Shown: positions 40,934 to 52,037 of the stretch, one piece after another
How positions within the stretch are numbered: position 1 is the first letter of the stretch
Layout of the letters: each line of letters starts with the position of its first letter
Assembly (NCBI RefSeq): GCF_003730115.1
Contig: NZ_RJVP01000003.1
Location: 248,001-312,000, forward strand
Length of the DNA stretch: 64,000 nucleotides
Direction: 5' to 3'
DNA from: Pseudomethylobacillus aquaticus
GTDB taxonomy: Bacteria > Pseudomonadota > Gammaproteobacteria > Burkholderiales > Methylophilaceae
The notes under the pieces: model-generated
Told to the model about the DNA's origin: nothing
Databases searched by the model: none
Seen by the model: the letters and a program-made list of their open reading frames with translations, nothing else
Position numbers and translations under genes: made by a program

Positions 40934-40964
40934 CCGCTGCCTTGATTCAGGGCAGCGGTTTTTT
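40934..40964 (+). terminator. rho-independent terminator
   Basis: CCGCTGCC / GGCAGCGG with an 8-9 nt loop and six T. It ends the lgt and small exported gene unit. Confidence 0.9.
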
Positions 40965-41009
40965 ATGGCCCGCGCCCAGCTTCAACCCAGCTTCAACCCA
41001 GCTTTCAGC

Positions 41010-41201
41010 TCAGCAGCAGCGCTTCACACCCTTCCACTTATTGTCCTGCCACTGTTTGAAGAACGCGGCGCGCGTCAGCGGTGCCTCATCACCATGGTGT
41101 TCCACATGGTGGCGCAGGTAGCGCTCATAGGCATCGTCACCCGACAGGCGCCGGAACAAACGCCAAAACGCGCGCAGTGCGCCCTTGAGTTGCCCCAGCA
41201 T
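41010..41201 (-). CDS. ybdD: YbdD/YjiX family small protein
   Basis: A 63-residue protein of the YbdD/YjiX (DUF466) family, encoded behind CstA-type pyruvate/peptide transporters and required for their activity in some bacteria. The YERYLRHHVEHHGDEAPLTR block identifies it, and it ends with paired cysteines (RCC). Its ATG overlaps the cstA stop by one base, showing translational coupling. Confidence 0.87.
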   Translation of the reverse strand: MLGQLKGALRAFWRLFRRLSGDDAYERYLRHHVEHHGDEAPLTRAAFFKQWQDNKWKGVKRCC

Positions 41202-43267
41202 CAGTCACGCACCCCAGCGCTGTCCAGCCGTGTCTGCTGGTAAGCCACTTCGCTGCAAGGCAGCACGGGCTTGCCGCTTAGATGGCGCACACACACACGC
41301 AGCATGTCGAAGATCACCACCCACAGCACCACGATGAAGAACATGGTCAGCCAGGCATCCAGCTGCTGGTTGAAGATCAGTTGCGGCGCGACCGCCGCCT
41401 TCTCGGGCGGCAACAGGCCGCTGGCGAGTTTTTCTGACATGTCGCGGGCGGCAGCAAAGAAGCCGACCCGAATATCCGTGCTGAAGATCTTTTCCCAGGC
41501 CGCCGTACTGGTGACGATGACCAGCCAGACCAGCGGCAGCGCGGTGACCCAGGCGAAACGTGCACGACCGGATTTCACCAGGATGCCGGTGGCTACGCAC
41601 AGCGCGATGGCTGCCAGCATCTGGTTGGCGATGCCGAACAGCGGCCACAGGATGTTGACGCCACCGTTGGGATCGATGACGCCTATGTAAAGGAAATACC
41701 CCCAACCGGCCACCACCAGCAAACTGGTGAAGATCACCGAGGGGTACCAGGAGGTGCGGCCCAGCGCGGGCCACACATTGCCTAACATGTCCTGCAGCAT
41801 GAAACGGCCGACACGCGTGCCGGCGTCCAGTGTGGTCAGGATAAAGATGGCCTCGAACATGATGGCAAAGTGATACCACAGCGCCAGCAGATGCTGACCA
41901 AAAGCGCTGCCAAAGATGCTGGCCATGCCCACGGCCAGCGACGGTGCGCCACCGGTGCGCGCGAACAGCGTGGCCTCGCCCATATCGGCCGCCAGCTTTT
42001 CCATCTGTGCCACGGTGACCGGGAAGCCCCAGCTGTTGATGGTGGCCACGGCTTCCACAGCGGTCTTGCCCACCACACCCGCCGGACTGTTGATGGCAAA
42101 GAACACGCCGGGGTCCAGCACGGTAGCGGCGATCATGGCCATGATGGCAACGAAGGATTCCAGCAGCATGCCGCCGTACCCTATCATGCGGATATCGCGC
42201 TCACTGGCCAGCAGCTTGGGCGTGGTACCGGAAGCGATCAGCGCATGGAAGCCGGAGATCGCACCGCAGGCCACGGTGATGAACACGAACGGGAACAGGG
42301 TGCCGCCAAAGATAGGGCCAGTGCCATCGATGAACTGCGTGAGGGCCGGCATCTTCACTTCGGGTTGCAGCATGACGATGGCCACCGCCAGCAGGATGAT
42401 GGTGCCCAGCTTCATGAAGGTAGACAGATAGTCGCGCGGCGCCAGCAGCAACCATACCGGCAGGATGGCCGCGGCAAAGCCGTAGGCGATCACCGCCCAG
42501 GCCAGCGCCAACCCGTCATGGTCGAACCAGCCACGGAAGGCACTGTGGTCTATCCAGCCGCCACCGGCTACGGCCGCCAGCAGCAGCAGCACACCCAGCA
42601 AGGAGCCTTCCAGCACGCGGCCGGGACGCAGGTTGCGCATATACAGGCCGACCACCATGGCGATGGGGATGGTGGCAGCCACCGTCGAGGTGGCCCAGGG
42701 GCTGTGTTTCATGGCATTGACCACCACCAGGCCCAGTACGGCGATCAGGATGATCATGATGAAGAACGTGCCCAGCAAAGCCGCCACACCACCCAGCGGC
42801 CCCAGCTCGTCACGTGCCATCTGACCCAGGCTGCGCGCATTGCGGCGCGTGGACAGGAACAAGGTCACCATGTCCTGCACTGCGCCACCCAGCACCGCAC
42901 CGATCAATATCCACAAGGTACCGGGCAGGTAACCGAACTGCGCGGCCAGCGTGGGCCCGATCAGCGGCCCAGGCCCGGCGATGGCAGCAAAGTGATGTCC
43001 GAACACCACCCAGCGGTTGGTGGGCACAAAATCACGGCCATTATCCAGACGTTCGGCTGGCGTGGCACGCGTCGCATCCAGCATCAGCACCCGGGCGGCG
43101 ATCCAAGCGGCATAGAAACGATATGCGATGGCATACACACAGACCGCGGCGGTGATGAACCACAAGGCGTTGATGCTTTCACCACGATGCAGGGCGATAC
43201 CACCAACGGCACCAGCCCCCAGCAAGGCGATGGCCAGCCAGACCAGCGTTTTTATTGAGTTGCGCAT
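41201..43267 (-). CDS. cstA: carbon starvation protein A (CstA family transporter)
   Basis: A 688-residue membrane protein with many helices. The opening matches CstA: FVPTNRWVVFGHHFAAIAGPGPLIGP. Further blocks are GAVQDMVTLFLSTRRNARSLG and VACGAISGFHALIASGTTPK. CstA proteins import peptides or pyruvate during starvation. ATG 43267 is the start by homology (MRNSIKTLVW); the open frame reaching 43573 is an upstream extension. ybdD is translationally coupled downstream. No strong ribosome site precedes the ATG. Confidence 0.92.
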   Translation of the reverse strand: MRNSIKTLVWLAIALLGAGAVGGIALHRGESINALWFITAAVCVYAIAYRFYAAWIAARVLMLDATRATPAERLDNGRDFVPTNRWVVFGHHFAAIAGPGPLIGPTLAAQFGYLPGTLWILIGAVLGGAVQDMVTLFLSTRRNARSLGQMARDELGPLGGVAALLGTFFIMIILIAVLGLVVVNAMKHSPWATSTVAATIPIAMVVGLYMRNLRPGRVLEGSLLGVLLLLAAVAGGGWIDHSAFRGWFDHDGLALAWAVIAYGFAAAILPVWLLLAPRDYLSTFMKLGTIILLAVAIVMLQPEVKMPALTQFIDGTGPIFGGTLFPFVFITVACGAISGFHALIASGTTPKLLASERDIRMIGYGGMLLESFVAIMAMIAATVLDPGVFFAINSPAGVVGKTAVEAVATINSWGFPVTVAQMEKLAADMGEATLFARTGGAPSLAVGMASIFGSAFGQHLLALWYHFAIMFEAIFILTTLDAGTRVGRFMLQDMLGNVWPALGRTSWYPSVIFTSLLVVAGWGYFLYIGVIDPNGGVNILWPLFGIANQMLAAIALCVATGILVKSGRARFAWVTALPLVWLVIVTSTAAWEKIFSTDIRVGFFAAARDMSEKLASGLLPPEKAAVAPQLIFNQQLDAWLTMFFIVVLWVVIFDMLRVCVRHLSGKPVLPCSEVAYQQTRLDSAGVRD

Positions 43268-43455
43268 GGTTAAGAACCCAGGGTGGATAACATGGTGTGC
43301 ACTAGACGAGAAATGATCAAACCGCAGTATAAAGCACTGCCAGCCGCTTGGAACGCTGATGCGACACGCAGGCGCCACAGAAAGCGAATCCGCCGTGTAA
43401 GGTTGCCTGCTGCTGCACGACCAAACAGCATCGATAACTTGATATGGGATCCCTG

Positions 43456-43836
43456 ATGAAAACGCTATTTCGCACCCTGATTCTGATTTGCATGATGCTG
43501 GCCGGCAGCGCTTATGCCAATCCTGGCCATTACGAAGCGAGCAGGTTCGAAAGTCTGCAGAATGCTGGTACACCTACTTTGCTGCACGTGCATGCCGACT
43601 GGTGCTCGACTTGCCGCACGCAGGCCCCCATTCTGGGCAGCCTGCTCAAAATGCCTGAATACAGCGGCATCCAGGCACTGCAAGTCAGTTTTGATGACCA
43701 GAAAGACGTACTCAAACAATTCAATGTACGCCGCCAGAGCACATTGATCGTGTTCAAGAACGGCAAGGAAGTCGGGCGCAGCACTGGTGATACCAGCCGC
43801 CTGAGCATAGAGCGCCTGCTGCAACAGGCGCTGTGA
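43456..43836 (+). CDS. exported thioredoxin-family protein
   Basis: A 126-residue protein with a signal peptide (1 to about 20, ending SAYA) and a thioredoxin fold. The redox site is ADWCSTC (C50, C53), followed by TLIVFKNGKEVGRSTG. ATG 43456 is chosen; ATG 43444 would add four residues. The stop overlaps the CcdA-like gene's start by one base, so this periplasmic thioredoxin is probably kept reduced by that membrane protein, like a split DsbD. Confidence 0.87.
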   Translation: MKTLFRTLILICMMLAGSAYANPGHYEASRFESLQNAGTPTLLHVHADWCSTCRTQAPILGSLLKMPEYSGIQALQVSFDDQKDVLKQFNVRRQSTLIVFKNGKEVGRSTGDTSRLSIERLLQQAL

Positions 43837-44564
43837 TGTCAGCCGAGCTGGCCAGCTATGGCCTGAGTTTTCTGGCTGGTACCTTATCCGTGCTGGCCCC
43901 CTGCGTGCTGCCCCTGCTGCCTATCCTGCTGGGCAGCGCACTCAACACACACAAGCTGGGGCCACTCGCCCTGGCGGCCGGGCTGGCCATCACGTTCACT
44001 GTGATCGGCGTGCTGATCGCCAGTAGCGGCGCCGTGCTTGGGCTGGAGCAAGACACCTTGCGCCGCTTTGCGGCCGTATTGCTGATCTTGTTCGGCGTGG
44101 TGCTGTTATCCAGCCATCTGCAGCATTACTTTTCCAGACTGACTGCAGGCCTGGGTAACAGCGGAAATAACTTACTGTACCGCTTGTCTGGCGATACGCT
44201 GGCTGGCCAGTTCCTGCTGGGGTGTGTGCTGGGCCTGGTGTGGAGCCCGTGTGTAGGCCCCACGCTGGGTGCTGCCATTACGCTGGCCAGTCAGGGCGAA
44301 AGTCTGCTGCATGTGACGCTGGTGATGGCCATGTTCGGCATGGGCGCTGGCTTGCCCTTGATCGCACTGGGCCTGCTGTCACGCCAGGCCATGCTACGCT
44401 TGCGCGGCAAGCTCATGCAGGCAGGAAAGGTAGGCAAACAAGTGATGGGCATCGCCCTGCTGGTAGTTGGTCTGCTCATCCTGACCGGTTTTGACAAAAG
44501 CATTGAGTCCGGCCTGCTGGATATTTTGCCCACTTGGATGACGGAAATCACCACGCGTTTTTAG
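43836..44564 (+). CDS. CcdA/DsbD-type membrane thiol-disulfide transporter
   Basis: A 242-residue membrane protein with about six helices. Two conserved cysteine-proline motifs (APCVLP, C23; SPCVGP, C139) mark the DsbD-beta/CcdA family, which passes electrons from cytoplasmic thioredoxin to the periplasm. It starts at ATG 43836, overlapping the stop of the periplasmic thioredoxin gene. The pair may serve cytochrome c maturation or other periplasmic thiols. Confidence 0.88.
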   Translation: MSAELASYGLSFLAGTLSVLAPCVLPLLPILLGSALNTHKLGPLALAAGLAITFTVIGVLIASSGAVLGLEQDTLRRFAAVLLILFGVVLLSSHLQHYFSRLTAGLGNSGNNLLYRLSGDTLAGQFLLGCVLGLVWSPCVGPTLGAAITLASQGESLLHVTLVMAMFGMGAGLPLIALGLLSRQAMLRLRGKLMQAGKVGKQVMGIALLVVGLLILTGFDKSIESGLLDILPTWMTEITTRF

Positions 44565-44829
44565 TCTGCCACCCCCATCTCGTTGTTCTTGCACAACTTT
44601 AAAATTAGCGGTTTTTCACACTATTTGGCCGCACATCAATTGCCCCCAAACGATGGATTGACGCCACTTCCGGGCCGGTTGTAGCATCTGCGGCACTGTT
44701 CTGGTGCTGACTGCTTGACCTCACGTTTGGGAGGGGGTCGTCATGTGTTTTTCATGAGCCAATCAACATCCGACAGTGCTAGTAAAAGGCAGTAAAGATA
44801 TTTTATCTTTCAACATTAAAAGGAACATC

Positions 44830-45414
44830 ATGAAAACGATTCTTTCAGCACTGGTACTTGGCACTCTGAGCTTCAACGTCGCTGCAGCGGAACTGCCTGT
44901 AGACCTGCCTCTGGGCGCGGTCACCGGCGTGGTTGAGGGTGTACTGGGTACGGTTGCCCTGCCCGGCCTGCCTGTAGACCTGCCACTGGATACCGTCACT
45001 GGTCTGGTTGGCGGTCTGGTTCCTACCGTGATCGGTCTGCTGGATGGCGTATTGGGTGGTGTTGCACTGCCTGGTGCTCCTGCAGTGCCCGGCCTGCCAG
45101 CACTGCCAGTTGATCTGCCACTGGGCGCTGTGACCGATCTGGTGGGTGGCCTGGTGCCTACCGTCACTGACGTGGTCGGCGGCTTGCTGCCCACCGTGAC
45201 CGGTCTGGTTGACGGCCTGGTGCCTACTGTGACCGGCCTGCTGGATGGCGTATTGGGTGGTGTTGCACTGCCTGGCGCGCCTGCTGTGCCTGGCCTGCCA
45301 GCACTGCCAGTTGATCTGCCACTGGGCGCTGTGACTGATCTGGTCGGCGGCCTGGTGCCTACCGTGACCGGTCTGGTTGACGGTGTACTGGGTGGCGTTG
45401 CACTGCCACTGTAA
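44830..45414 (+). CDS. secreted repeat protein with a nine-residue alphabet
   Basis: A 194-residue exported protein with a clear signal peptide (1-20, ending NVAAA). I count only nine amino-acid types in the mature part: A, D, E, G, I, L, P, T and V. There are no Lys, Arg, His, Cys, Met, aromatic, Ser, Asn or Gln residues, and 14 acidic residues with no basic ones. Four LPVDLPL headers each lead into units such as GLVxGLVPTVT, then GVLGGVALP(G), with the linker APAVPGLPA after two modules. I know no family for it. An AAGGA ribosome site precedes the ATG and a strong terminator follows. The DNA repeats differ by synonymous changes only, so the protein seems selected. Confidence 0.75.
   Translation: MKTILSALVLGTLSFNVAAAELPVDLPLGAVTGVVEGVLGTVALPGLPVDLPLDTVTGLVGGLVPTVIGLLDGVLGGVALPGAPAVPGLPALPVDLPLGAVTDLVGGLVPTVTDVVGGLLPTVTGLVDGLVPTVTGLLDGVLGGVALPGAPAVPGLPALPVDLPLGAVTDLVGGLVPTVTGLVDGVLGGVALPL
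45040..45366 (+). repeat. long internal direct repeat of the nine-residue protein gene
   Basis: A stretch of about 126 bp at 45040-45165 recurs at 45241-45366, 201 bp later (67 codons). All eight or so differences are synonymous. The phase is preserved, so the repeat encodes identical protein. Confidence 0.85.
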
Positions 45415-45438
45415 GCTGCGCATTCAAGGTTCTAAATG

Positions 45439-45468
45439 AAAACGCCCCATTGCGGGGCGTTTTTTATT
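45439..45468 (+). terminator. rho-independent terminator
   Basis: AAAACGCCCC / GGGGCGTTTT with a 5-nt loop and a T tract, 25 bp after the repeat protein's stop. Confidence 0.92.
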
Positions 45469-45552
45469 TGACGCCAGGCTGAGTCTTGAGCCCCTGCGAT
45501 TTGAGTCAGATTTGGCGTCAGTTTTATTGGGCAATGTCGCTGGCGTGCCAGC

Positions 45553-46692
45553 TTAACCGATCCCCAGCTCCGAACGCGCGATCAGCGCCTGATTGTGCGC
45601 ACTGTCCCGGTCAGCGGCCAGCGTGGTGAAATGCCCCATCTTGCGCCCCGGTCTGGCTTCATGTTTGCCGTACAGATGCAATTTCAGCGCCGTGTGTGCT
45701 GTGGCTTTGGACCAGGCGGGCTCGCCGTCCTGCCAGATGTCACCCAGAATGTTCACCATCACGGCGGCACTATGCTGACGTGCGTCACCCAGAGGCAATC
45801 CGGTCAAGGCACGCACCTGTTGTTCGAACTGATTGGTCACGCAGGCATCGATGGTGTAATGGCCGGAGTTATGGGGGCGAGGTGCCATTTCGTTGACCAG
45901 CAGCTTGCCTTCACTGATAAAGAACTCCACCGCCAGCACGCCTTCATAAGCCAGCTTTTGCGCCAACTGCGTCGCCAAGGCTTGTGCCTTGGCTTTGAGC
46001 ACGTCACTGATGCGGGCAGGGGCGATGCTGACATCGAGGATACCGTTGAGGTGACTGTTCTCCACCACCGGAAAAGTGACGATATGGCCATCAGCATCAC
46101 GCGCCAGCACCACGGATACTTCGGCATCCAGGCTGAGCATGTTTTCCAGCACGCAGGTCTGCATGCCGAACTGTTCGAACGCCGCAGCGGCAGCGGCAGC
46201 ATCGGCAACCCGGGCTTGCCCCTTGCCGTCGTAACCGAAGCGCGCCACCTTGAGGATGGCCGGATACAAGCCGCTGTCGTCCGCAGGCAGGTCTTGCGCA
46301 GTATTGATCACGGCGAACGGCGCGACCGGCAAGCCTGCATCGCGTACGAACTGCTTCTCCAGTACGCGGTGCTGGGCAATCGCCACTGCGCTGGCCGATG
46401 GGCGCACGGTGCGGGTCTGGGCCAGGAAGTCCAGCGTCGCCGCAGGCACATTCTCGAATTCGGTCGTGATCGCGGCACAGGTCTCGGCCATGCTGGCCAG
46501 CGCCGCCGCATCGTCATAAGCGCTGCACAGATGCACATCGGCAATGCGGCCGGCCGGACTATTGGCATCCGGGTCCAGCACGGTCACCTTGTAGCCTAGC
46601 TCATGCGCAGCGATGACAAAATAGCGGCCCAGTTGACCGCCACCCAGCATGCCCAACATCGCGGGCGGAAGAATCATCGGCTTGCTCAACAT
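45553..46692 (-). CDS. purK: N5-carboxyaminoimidazole ribonucleotide synthase
   Basis: A 379-residue ATP-grasp enzyme making N5-CAIR from AIR, bicarbonate and ATP. It begins MLGGGQLGRYFVIAAHELGY after a short lead and contains ITTEFENVPA, RFGYDGKGQARV, EFFISEGKLLVNEMAPRPHNSGH and GDIWQDGEPAW. ATG 46692 is chosen for a GGAG just upstream, though spacing is short; ATG 46704 is an alternative. It follows purE by about 60 bp and probably shares its operon, giving the two-step bacterial route. Confidence 0.95.
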   Translation of the reverse strand: MLSKPMILPPAMLGMLGGGQLGRYFVIAAHELGYKVTVLDPDANSPAGRIADVHLCSAYDDAAALASMAETCAAITTEFENVPAATLDFLAQTRTVRPSASAVAIAQHRVLEKQFVRDAGLPVAPFAVINTAQDLPADDSGLYPAILKVARFGYDGKGQARVADAAAAAAAFEQFGMQTCVLENMLSLDAEVSVVLARDADGHIVTFPVVENSHLNGILDVSIAPARISDVLKAKAQALATQLAQKLAYEGVLAVEFFISEGKLLVNEMAPRPHNSGHYTIDACVTNQFEQQVRALTGLPLGDARQHSAAVMVNILGDIWQDGEPAWSKATAHTALKLHLYGKHEARPGRKMGHFTTLAADRDSAHNQALIARSELGIG

Positions 46693-46755
46693 ATCTCCAT
46701 TCAAATCAGGCGATGTTCAGAAAGAATCGCTAACGCGTCTACAAATGGCCAGCAC

Positions 46756-47250
46756 TTATTCCGGCAGCTGCATGGCCAGCACTTTTTCGGCCTGGCGCTT
46801 GCGAAAATCCACCAGCTTCTGTGCCAGCGCAGCATCGGTCAGCGCCAGAATCGACGCGGCAAAGATGCCAGCATTGGCAGCGCCCGCCTCACCGATCGCA
46901 AACGTCGCCACCGGCACGCCACGTGGCATCTGCACGATGGAAAGCAGGGAGTCCTGCCCTTGCAGATGTTTGCTGGGCACGGGAACGCCCAGTACCGGCA
47001 AGGTGGTCTTGGCAGCCACCATGCCTGGCAAATGGGCAGCGCCACCAGCACCGGCGATGATGACTTTGAAGCCGTTGGCGACGGCTGTCTCGGCAAAACT
47101 GAACATCAGATCCGGCGTACGGTGCGCAGACACCACGCGCGCTTCGTAACTCACGCCGAAATCTGTCAGGGTCTGTGCGGCCGCTTTCATGACCGGCCAG
47201 TCACTGTCGGAACCCATGATGATGGCCACTGCGGCTTGTTGTTGTGTCAT
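46756..47250 (-). CDS. purE: N5-CAIR mutase PurE
   Basis: A 164-residue enzyme converting N5-CAIR to CAIR. The GSDSDWPVM start motif, [11 protein letters not shown] and [14 protein letters not shown] sequences identify it. It precedes purK on the same strand and is 11 bp after proB, so four genes may form one unit with obgE. Confidence 0.96.
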   Translation of the reverse strand: MTQQQAAVAIIMGSDSDWPVMKAAAQTLTDFGVSYEARVVSAHRTPDLMFSFAETAVANGFKVIIAGAGGAAHLPGMVAAKTTLPVLGVPVPSKHLQGQDSLLSIVQMPRGVPVATFAIGEAGAANAGIFAASILALTDAALAQKLVDFRKRQAEKVLAMQLPE

Positions 47251-47261
47251 GGCATGCCCTT

Positions 47262-49443
<2,182 letters not shown>

Positions 49444-49461
49444 TTATAGGGGCTAAAAGAA

Positions 49462-49490
49462 AAAAGCCCTACCGATGCGATAGGGCTTTT
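49462..49490 (-). terminator. rho-independent terminator after rpmA
   Basis: AAAAGCCCTA / TAGGGCTTTT with a 9-nt loop. On the minus strand it is followed by TTTTTTC, fitting an end for the rplU-rpmA transcript just before obgE. Confidence 0.88.
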
Positions 49491-49509
49491 GCTGCGCGAG
49501 ACGCCGCGA

Positions 49510-49767
49510 TCAGACTGGGATGATGTTGACCAGCTTGCGACGCAGGGCGCCCTTGACCGTGAAGCTCACCTTGCCGTCAACCTTGGCGAACAAGGTGTGA
49601 TCCTTGCCCATGCCGACGTTTTCACCGGCGTGCATACGGGTGCCACGTTGGCGAACGATGATGCTGCCCGCGGAGATCACTTGCTCACCGTAGGCTTTTA
49701 CACCCAGTCGCTTCGATTCCGAATCGCGACCGTTACGGGAACTACCACCTGCTTTTTTGTGTGCCAT
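49510..49767 (-). CDS. rpmA: 50S ribosomal protein L27
   Basis: An 85-residue ribosomal protein beginning [20 protein letters not shown], whose N-terminal tail reaches the peptidyl-transferase centre. The Lys/Arg-rich start and the [11 protein letters not shown]-like [17 protein letters not shown] are conserved. It follows rplU by 10 bp. Confidence 0.98.
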   Translation of the reverse strand: MAHKKAGGSSRNGRDSESKRLGVKAYGEQVISAGSIIVRQRGTRMHAGENVGMGKDHTLFAKVDGKVSFTVKGALRRKLVNIIPV

Positions 49768-49777
49768 GCTTTACCCC

Positions 49778-50125
49778 TTATTCTGCCGCTTTAGCCTTGG
49801 CCGCTTTGGCTGGCTTGGTCGCGATATCGCCGATCTGGATTTCGGTGTAGTCCTGACGATGACCTTGCGTCTTGCGATAGTGCTTACGACGACGCATCTT
49901 GAAGATCATCACCTTGTCGCCACGGCCGTGGGACAGCACCTTGGCTTGCACGCTTGCGCCAGCAATCAGAGGTGCACCGATGGTGACGTTCTCGCCGTCA
50001 GCCAGCATCAACACTTGGTCGATCGTGATGTCGCTGCCGACTTCACCGATCAGTTTTTCTACTTTTAATCTTTCGCCAGCGACTACACGGTACTGCTTGC
50101 CGCCGGTCTTGATGACTGCATACAT
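49778..50125 (-). CDS. rplU: 50S ribosomal protein L21
   Basis: A 115-residue 23S rRNA-binding protein. It starts [20 protein letters not shown] and has the [21 protein letters not shown] signature. The C-terminus carries an extra Ala/Lys-rich tail ([12 protein letters not shown]). ATG 50125 is the true start; the open frame begins upstream at 50149. It leads the rplU-rpmA unit and is divergent from ispB. Confidence 0.97.
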   Translation of the reverse strand: MYAVIKTGGKQYRVVAGERLKVEKLIGEVGSDITIDQVLMLADGENVTIGAPLIAGASVQAKVLSHGRGDKVMIFKMRRRKHYRKTQGHRQDYTEIQIGDIATKPAKAAKAKAAE

Positions 50126-50403
50126 GGTTATGCCTCGTTTGCTACGCATTCAAATGAATCGCGCATTATACGCAAACTACGCGGCAAAGCAAACGGCTTT
50201 GTACAGATAATTTGCCGTGACGCTGCACGAACTGCGGGGCCGATTAGCGCGCCCGCAACAAGCTCGATTACACCTGCAGATAGCGCACAAGTCAACCTGG
50301 ACAGGTGCTTGCCGCCACAGGCTTCAGCCACCGGCTCAGCAAGCCCGATGACCAGCAAAGCGCTGTGGTAAAATCCGGATACTTATTTCAGGCTGTCGTT
50401 ATT

Positions 50404-51372
50404 GTGTCCCTAGCCCCTATTAACGCCTGCGTCGCTGACGACATGGCGGCTGTTGATCGCGTCATCCGCCTTTCCCTGCATTCCGAGGTCGTGCTGGTCA
50501 GACAAGTGGCTGACTACATCATCCACAGTGGCGGTAAACGCCTGCGGCCCGCCCTGGTGCTGCTGAGTGCAGGCGCATTCGGCAACATCACCGAGCAGCA
50601 ACATACCCTGGCGGCGGTAGTGGAGTTCATCCATACCGCCACACTGCTGCATGATGATGTGGTGGATGAATCCAGCCTGCGCCGCGGTCGCGAGACCGCC
50701 AACAGCCTGTTCGGTAACGCCGCCAGCGTACTGGTCGGTGATTTCGTCTATTCGCGTGCGTTCCAGATGATGGTAGGCGTAGGCAACATGCAGGTGATGC
50801 AGATCCTGGCGGAAGCCACCAACATCATCGCCGAGGGCGAAGTATTGCAGCTGCTCAACTGCAATGACGCCAGCATCAGCGAGGCCGATTACCTTAAGGT
50901 CATCCACTATAAAACAGCCAAGCTGTTCGAAGCGGCGACGCGCCTGGGCGCCCTGACTGCCGGTGCCAGTGCGCAGGACCAGCAAGCGCTGGCCGACTAT
51001 GGCATGCACCTGGGCACAGCATTCCAGTTGATCGATGATGTGCTGGACTTGAGTGGCGACCCGGACGAGATCGGCAAGAACCTCGGTGACGATCTGGCAG
51101 AAGGCAAGCCCACGCTACCGCTGCTGTACGTGATCCAGCATGGCAACACCTTGCAGCGTGAACTGGTGCGCAACGCCATCGAGCAAGGCGGCCTGGAACA
51201 GCTGACAGCAGTGCTGCAAGCGGTGCAGGAAACCGGCGCGCTGGCGCATGCACGTGCCGTGGCGCAGAAGGAAGCCGAGCAGGCTTGCGCCTGCATACAG
51301 CACCTACCCGCCTCGGCTTACCGTGATGCGATGCTGCAACTGGCAGAATTCGCTGTCAGCCGCGATCACTAG
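50404..51372 (+). CDS. ispB: octaprenyl diphosphate synthase
   Basis: A 322-residue trans-isoprenyl diphosphate synthase making the ubiquinone side chain. The first aspartate-rich motif is in LLHDDVVDESSLRRG and the second in FQLIDDVLDLSGDPDEIGKNLGDD. GTG 50404 gives the normal start (MSLAPINACVADDMAAVD); the open frame upstream is not conserved. It is divergent from rplU, a common arrangement. It works with ubiB and coq7. Confidence 0.92.
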   Translation: MSLAPINACVADDMAAVDRVIRLSLHSEVVLVRQVADYIIHSGGKRLRPALVLLSAGAFGNITEQQHTLAAVVEFIHTATLLHDDVVDESSLRRGRETANSLFGNAASVLVGDFVYSRAFQMMVGVGNMQVMQILAEATNIIAEGEVLQLLNCNDASISEADYLKVIHYKTAKLFEAATRLGALTAGASAQDQQALADYGMHLGTAFQLIDDVLDLSGDPDEIGKNLGDDLAEGKPTLPLLYVIQHGNTLQRELVRNAIEQGGLEQLTAVLQAVQETGALAHARAVAQKEAEQACACIQHLPASAYRDAMLQLAEFAVSRDH

Positions 51373-51503
51373 CATCAGAAATCCCGTCACCAGAAAATCC
51401 AGCGCCACGCCCTCTCACACCGCATGCTGTAACGCACCAGACCCATGCGTCAAATCGCCAACAAAGGCAACTCGAGAAAGGCTCAGGAAAGATTAGTGAA
51501 CGA

Positions 51504-51824
51504 TTAGTTCAGCACGATAGGTTCGCCGCTGTCGGCCTGATAATAACTCAGGTGCGCCCAGTCACTGGTGCCCGCAGTGAGACTGCCGTCGAATAAAGAC
51601 TCGCCATCCACATCCACCACGGCATAGCCGCTGTGATAAAGACGGATCTCAGCCAACTGTTGTCCCTGACGCATGGCAAAGCCCACGAATGCCTCGTCTT
51701 CCTCTTCGGCAAAGAGCTCCCAATCAGCACGCCCGGTCAACTGTTCCAGCCAGCCTGGCAGATCCACTTCCACACGGCAGACCACCGGCGTATCCCACAG
51801 TTGCTGATGCTCATTGGCTAACAT
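51504..51824 (-). CDS. hypothetical acidic protein
   Basis: A 106-residue soluble protein, acidic (EEEDEAFVG) and tryptophan-containing. I do not recognise a family. ATG 51824 is set by an AAGGAG site about 10 bp upstream; the open frame upstream to 51881 is doubtful. It is monocistronic and lies between ispB and pilD, with over 130 bp of non-coding sequence on each side. Confidence 0.6.
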   Translation of the reverse strand: MLANEHQQLWDTPVVCRVEVDLPGWLEQLTGRADWELFAEEEDEAFVGFAMRQGQQLAEIRLYHSGYAVVDVDGESLFDGSLTAGTSDWAHLSYYQADSGEPIVLN

Positions 51825-52037
51825 GGTGCTGGTCTCCTTGGTTGGCGCTACATACATCATCATAAAAAACGACTTAATCAATAACTGGTTTTAACAAACA
51901 GCTTGGTGTTGACAGTTAGTTGATGCCGATAGTGCCTGTTTCAAGGGCGGCAGCGCATCTTTCATCATCTTTCGTTGCGACACCTGTTTATCGGTGCGAT
52001 GATGCAAAAATCAATCCACTTCCGCTGATACGACGTC

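Noticed and set aside
41870-43258. 462-codon open frame opposite cstA
   Set aside because: His/Gln/Gly-rich shadow of a membrane protein gene.
44845-45423. 192-codon minus-strand frame in the nine-residue protein gene
   Set aside because: A His/Gln-rich repeat shadow; the plus frame has a signal peptide, ribosome site, terminator and synonymous divergence.
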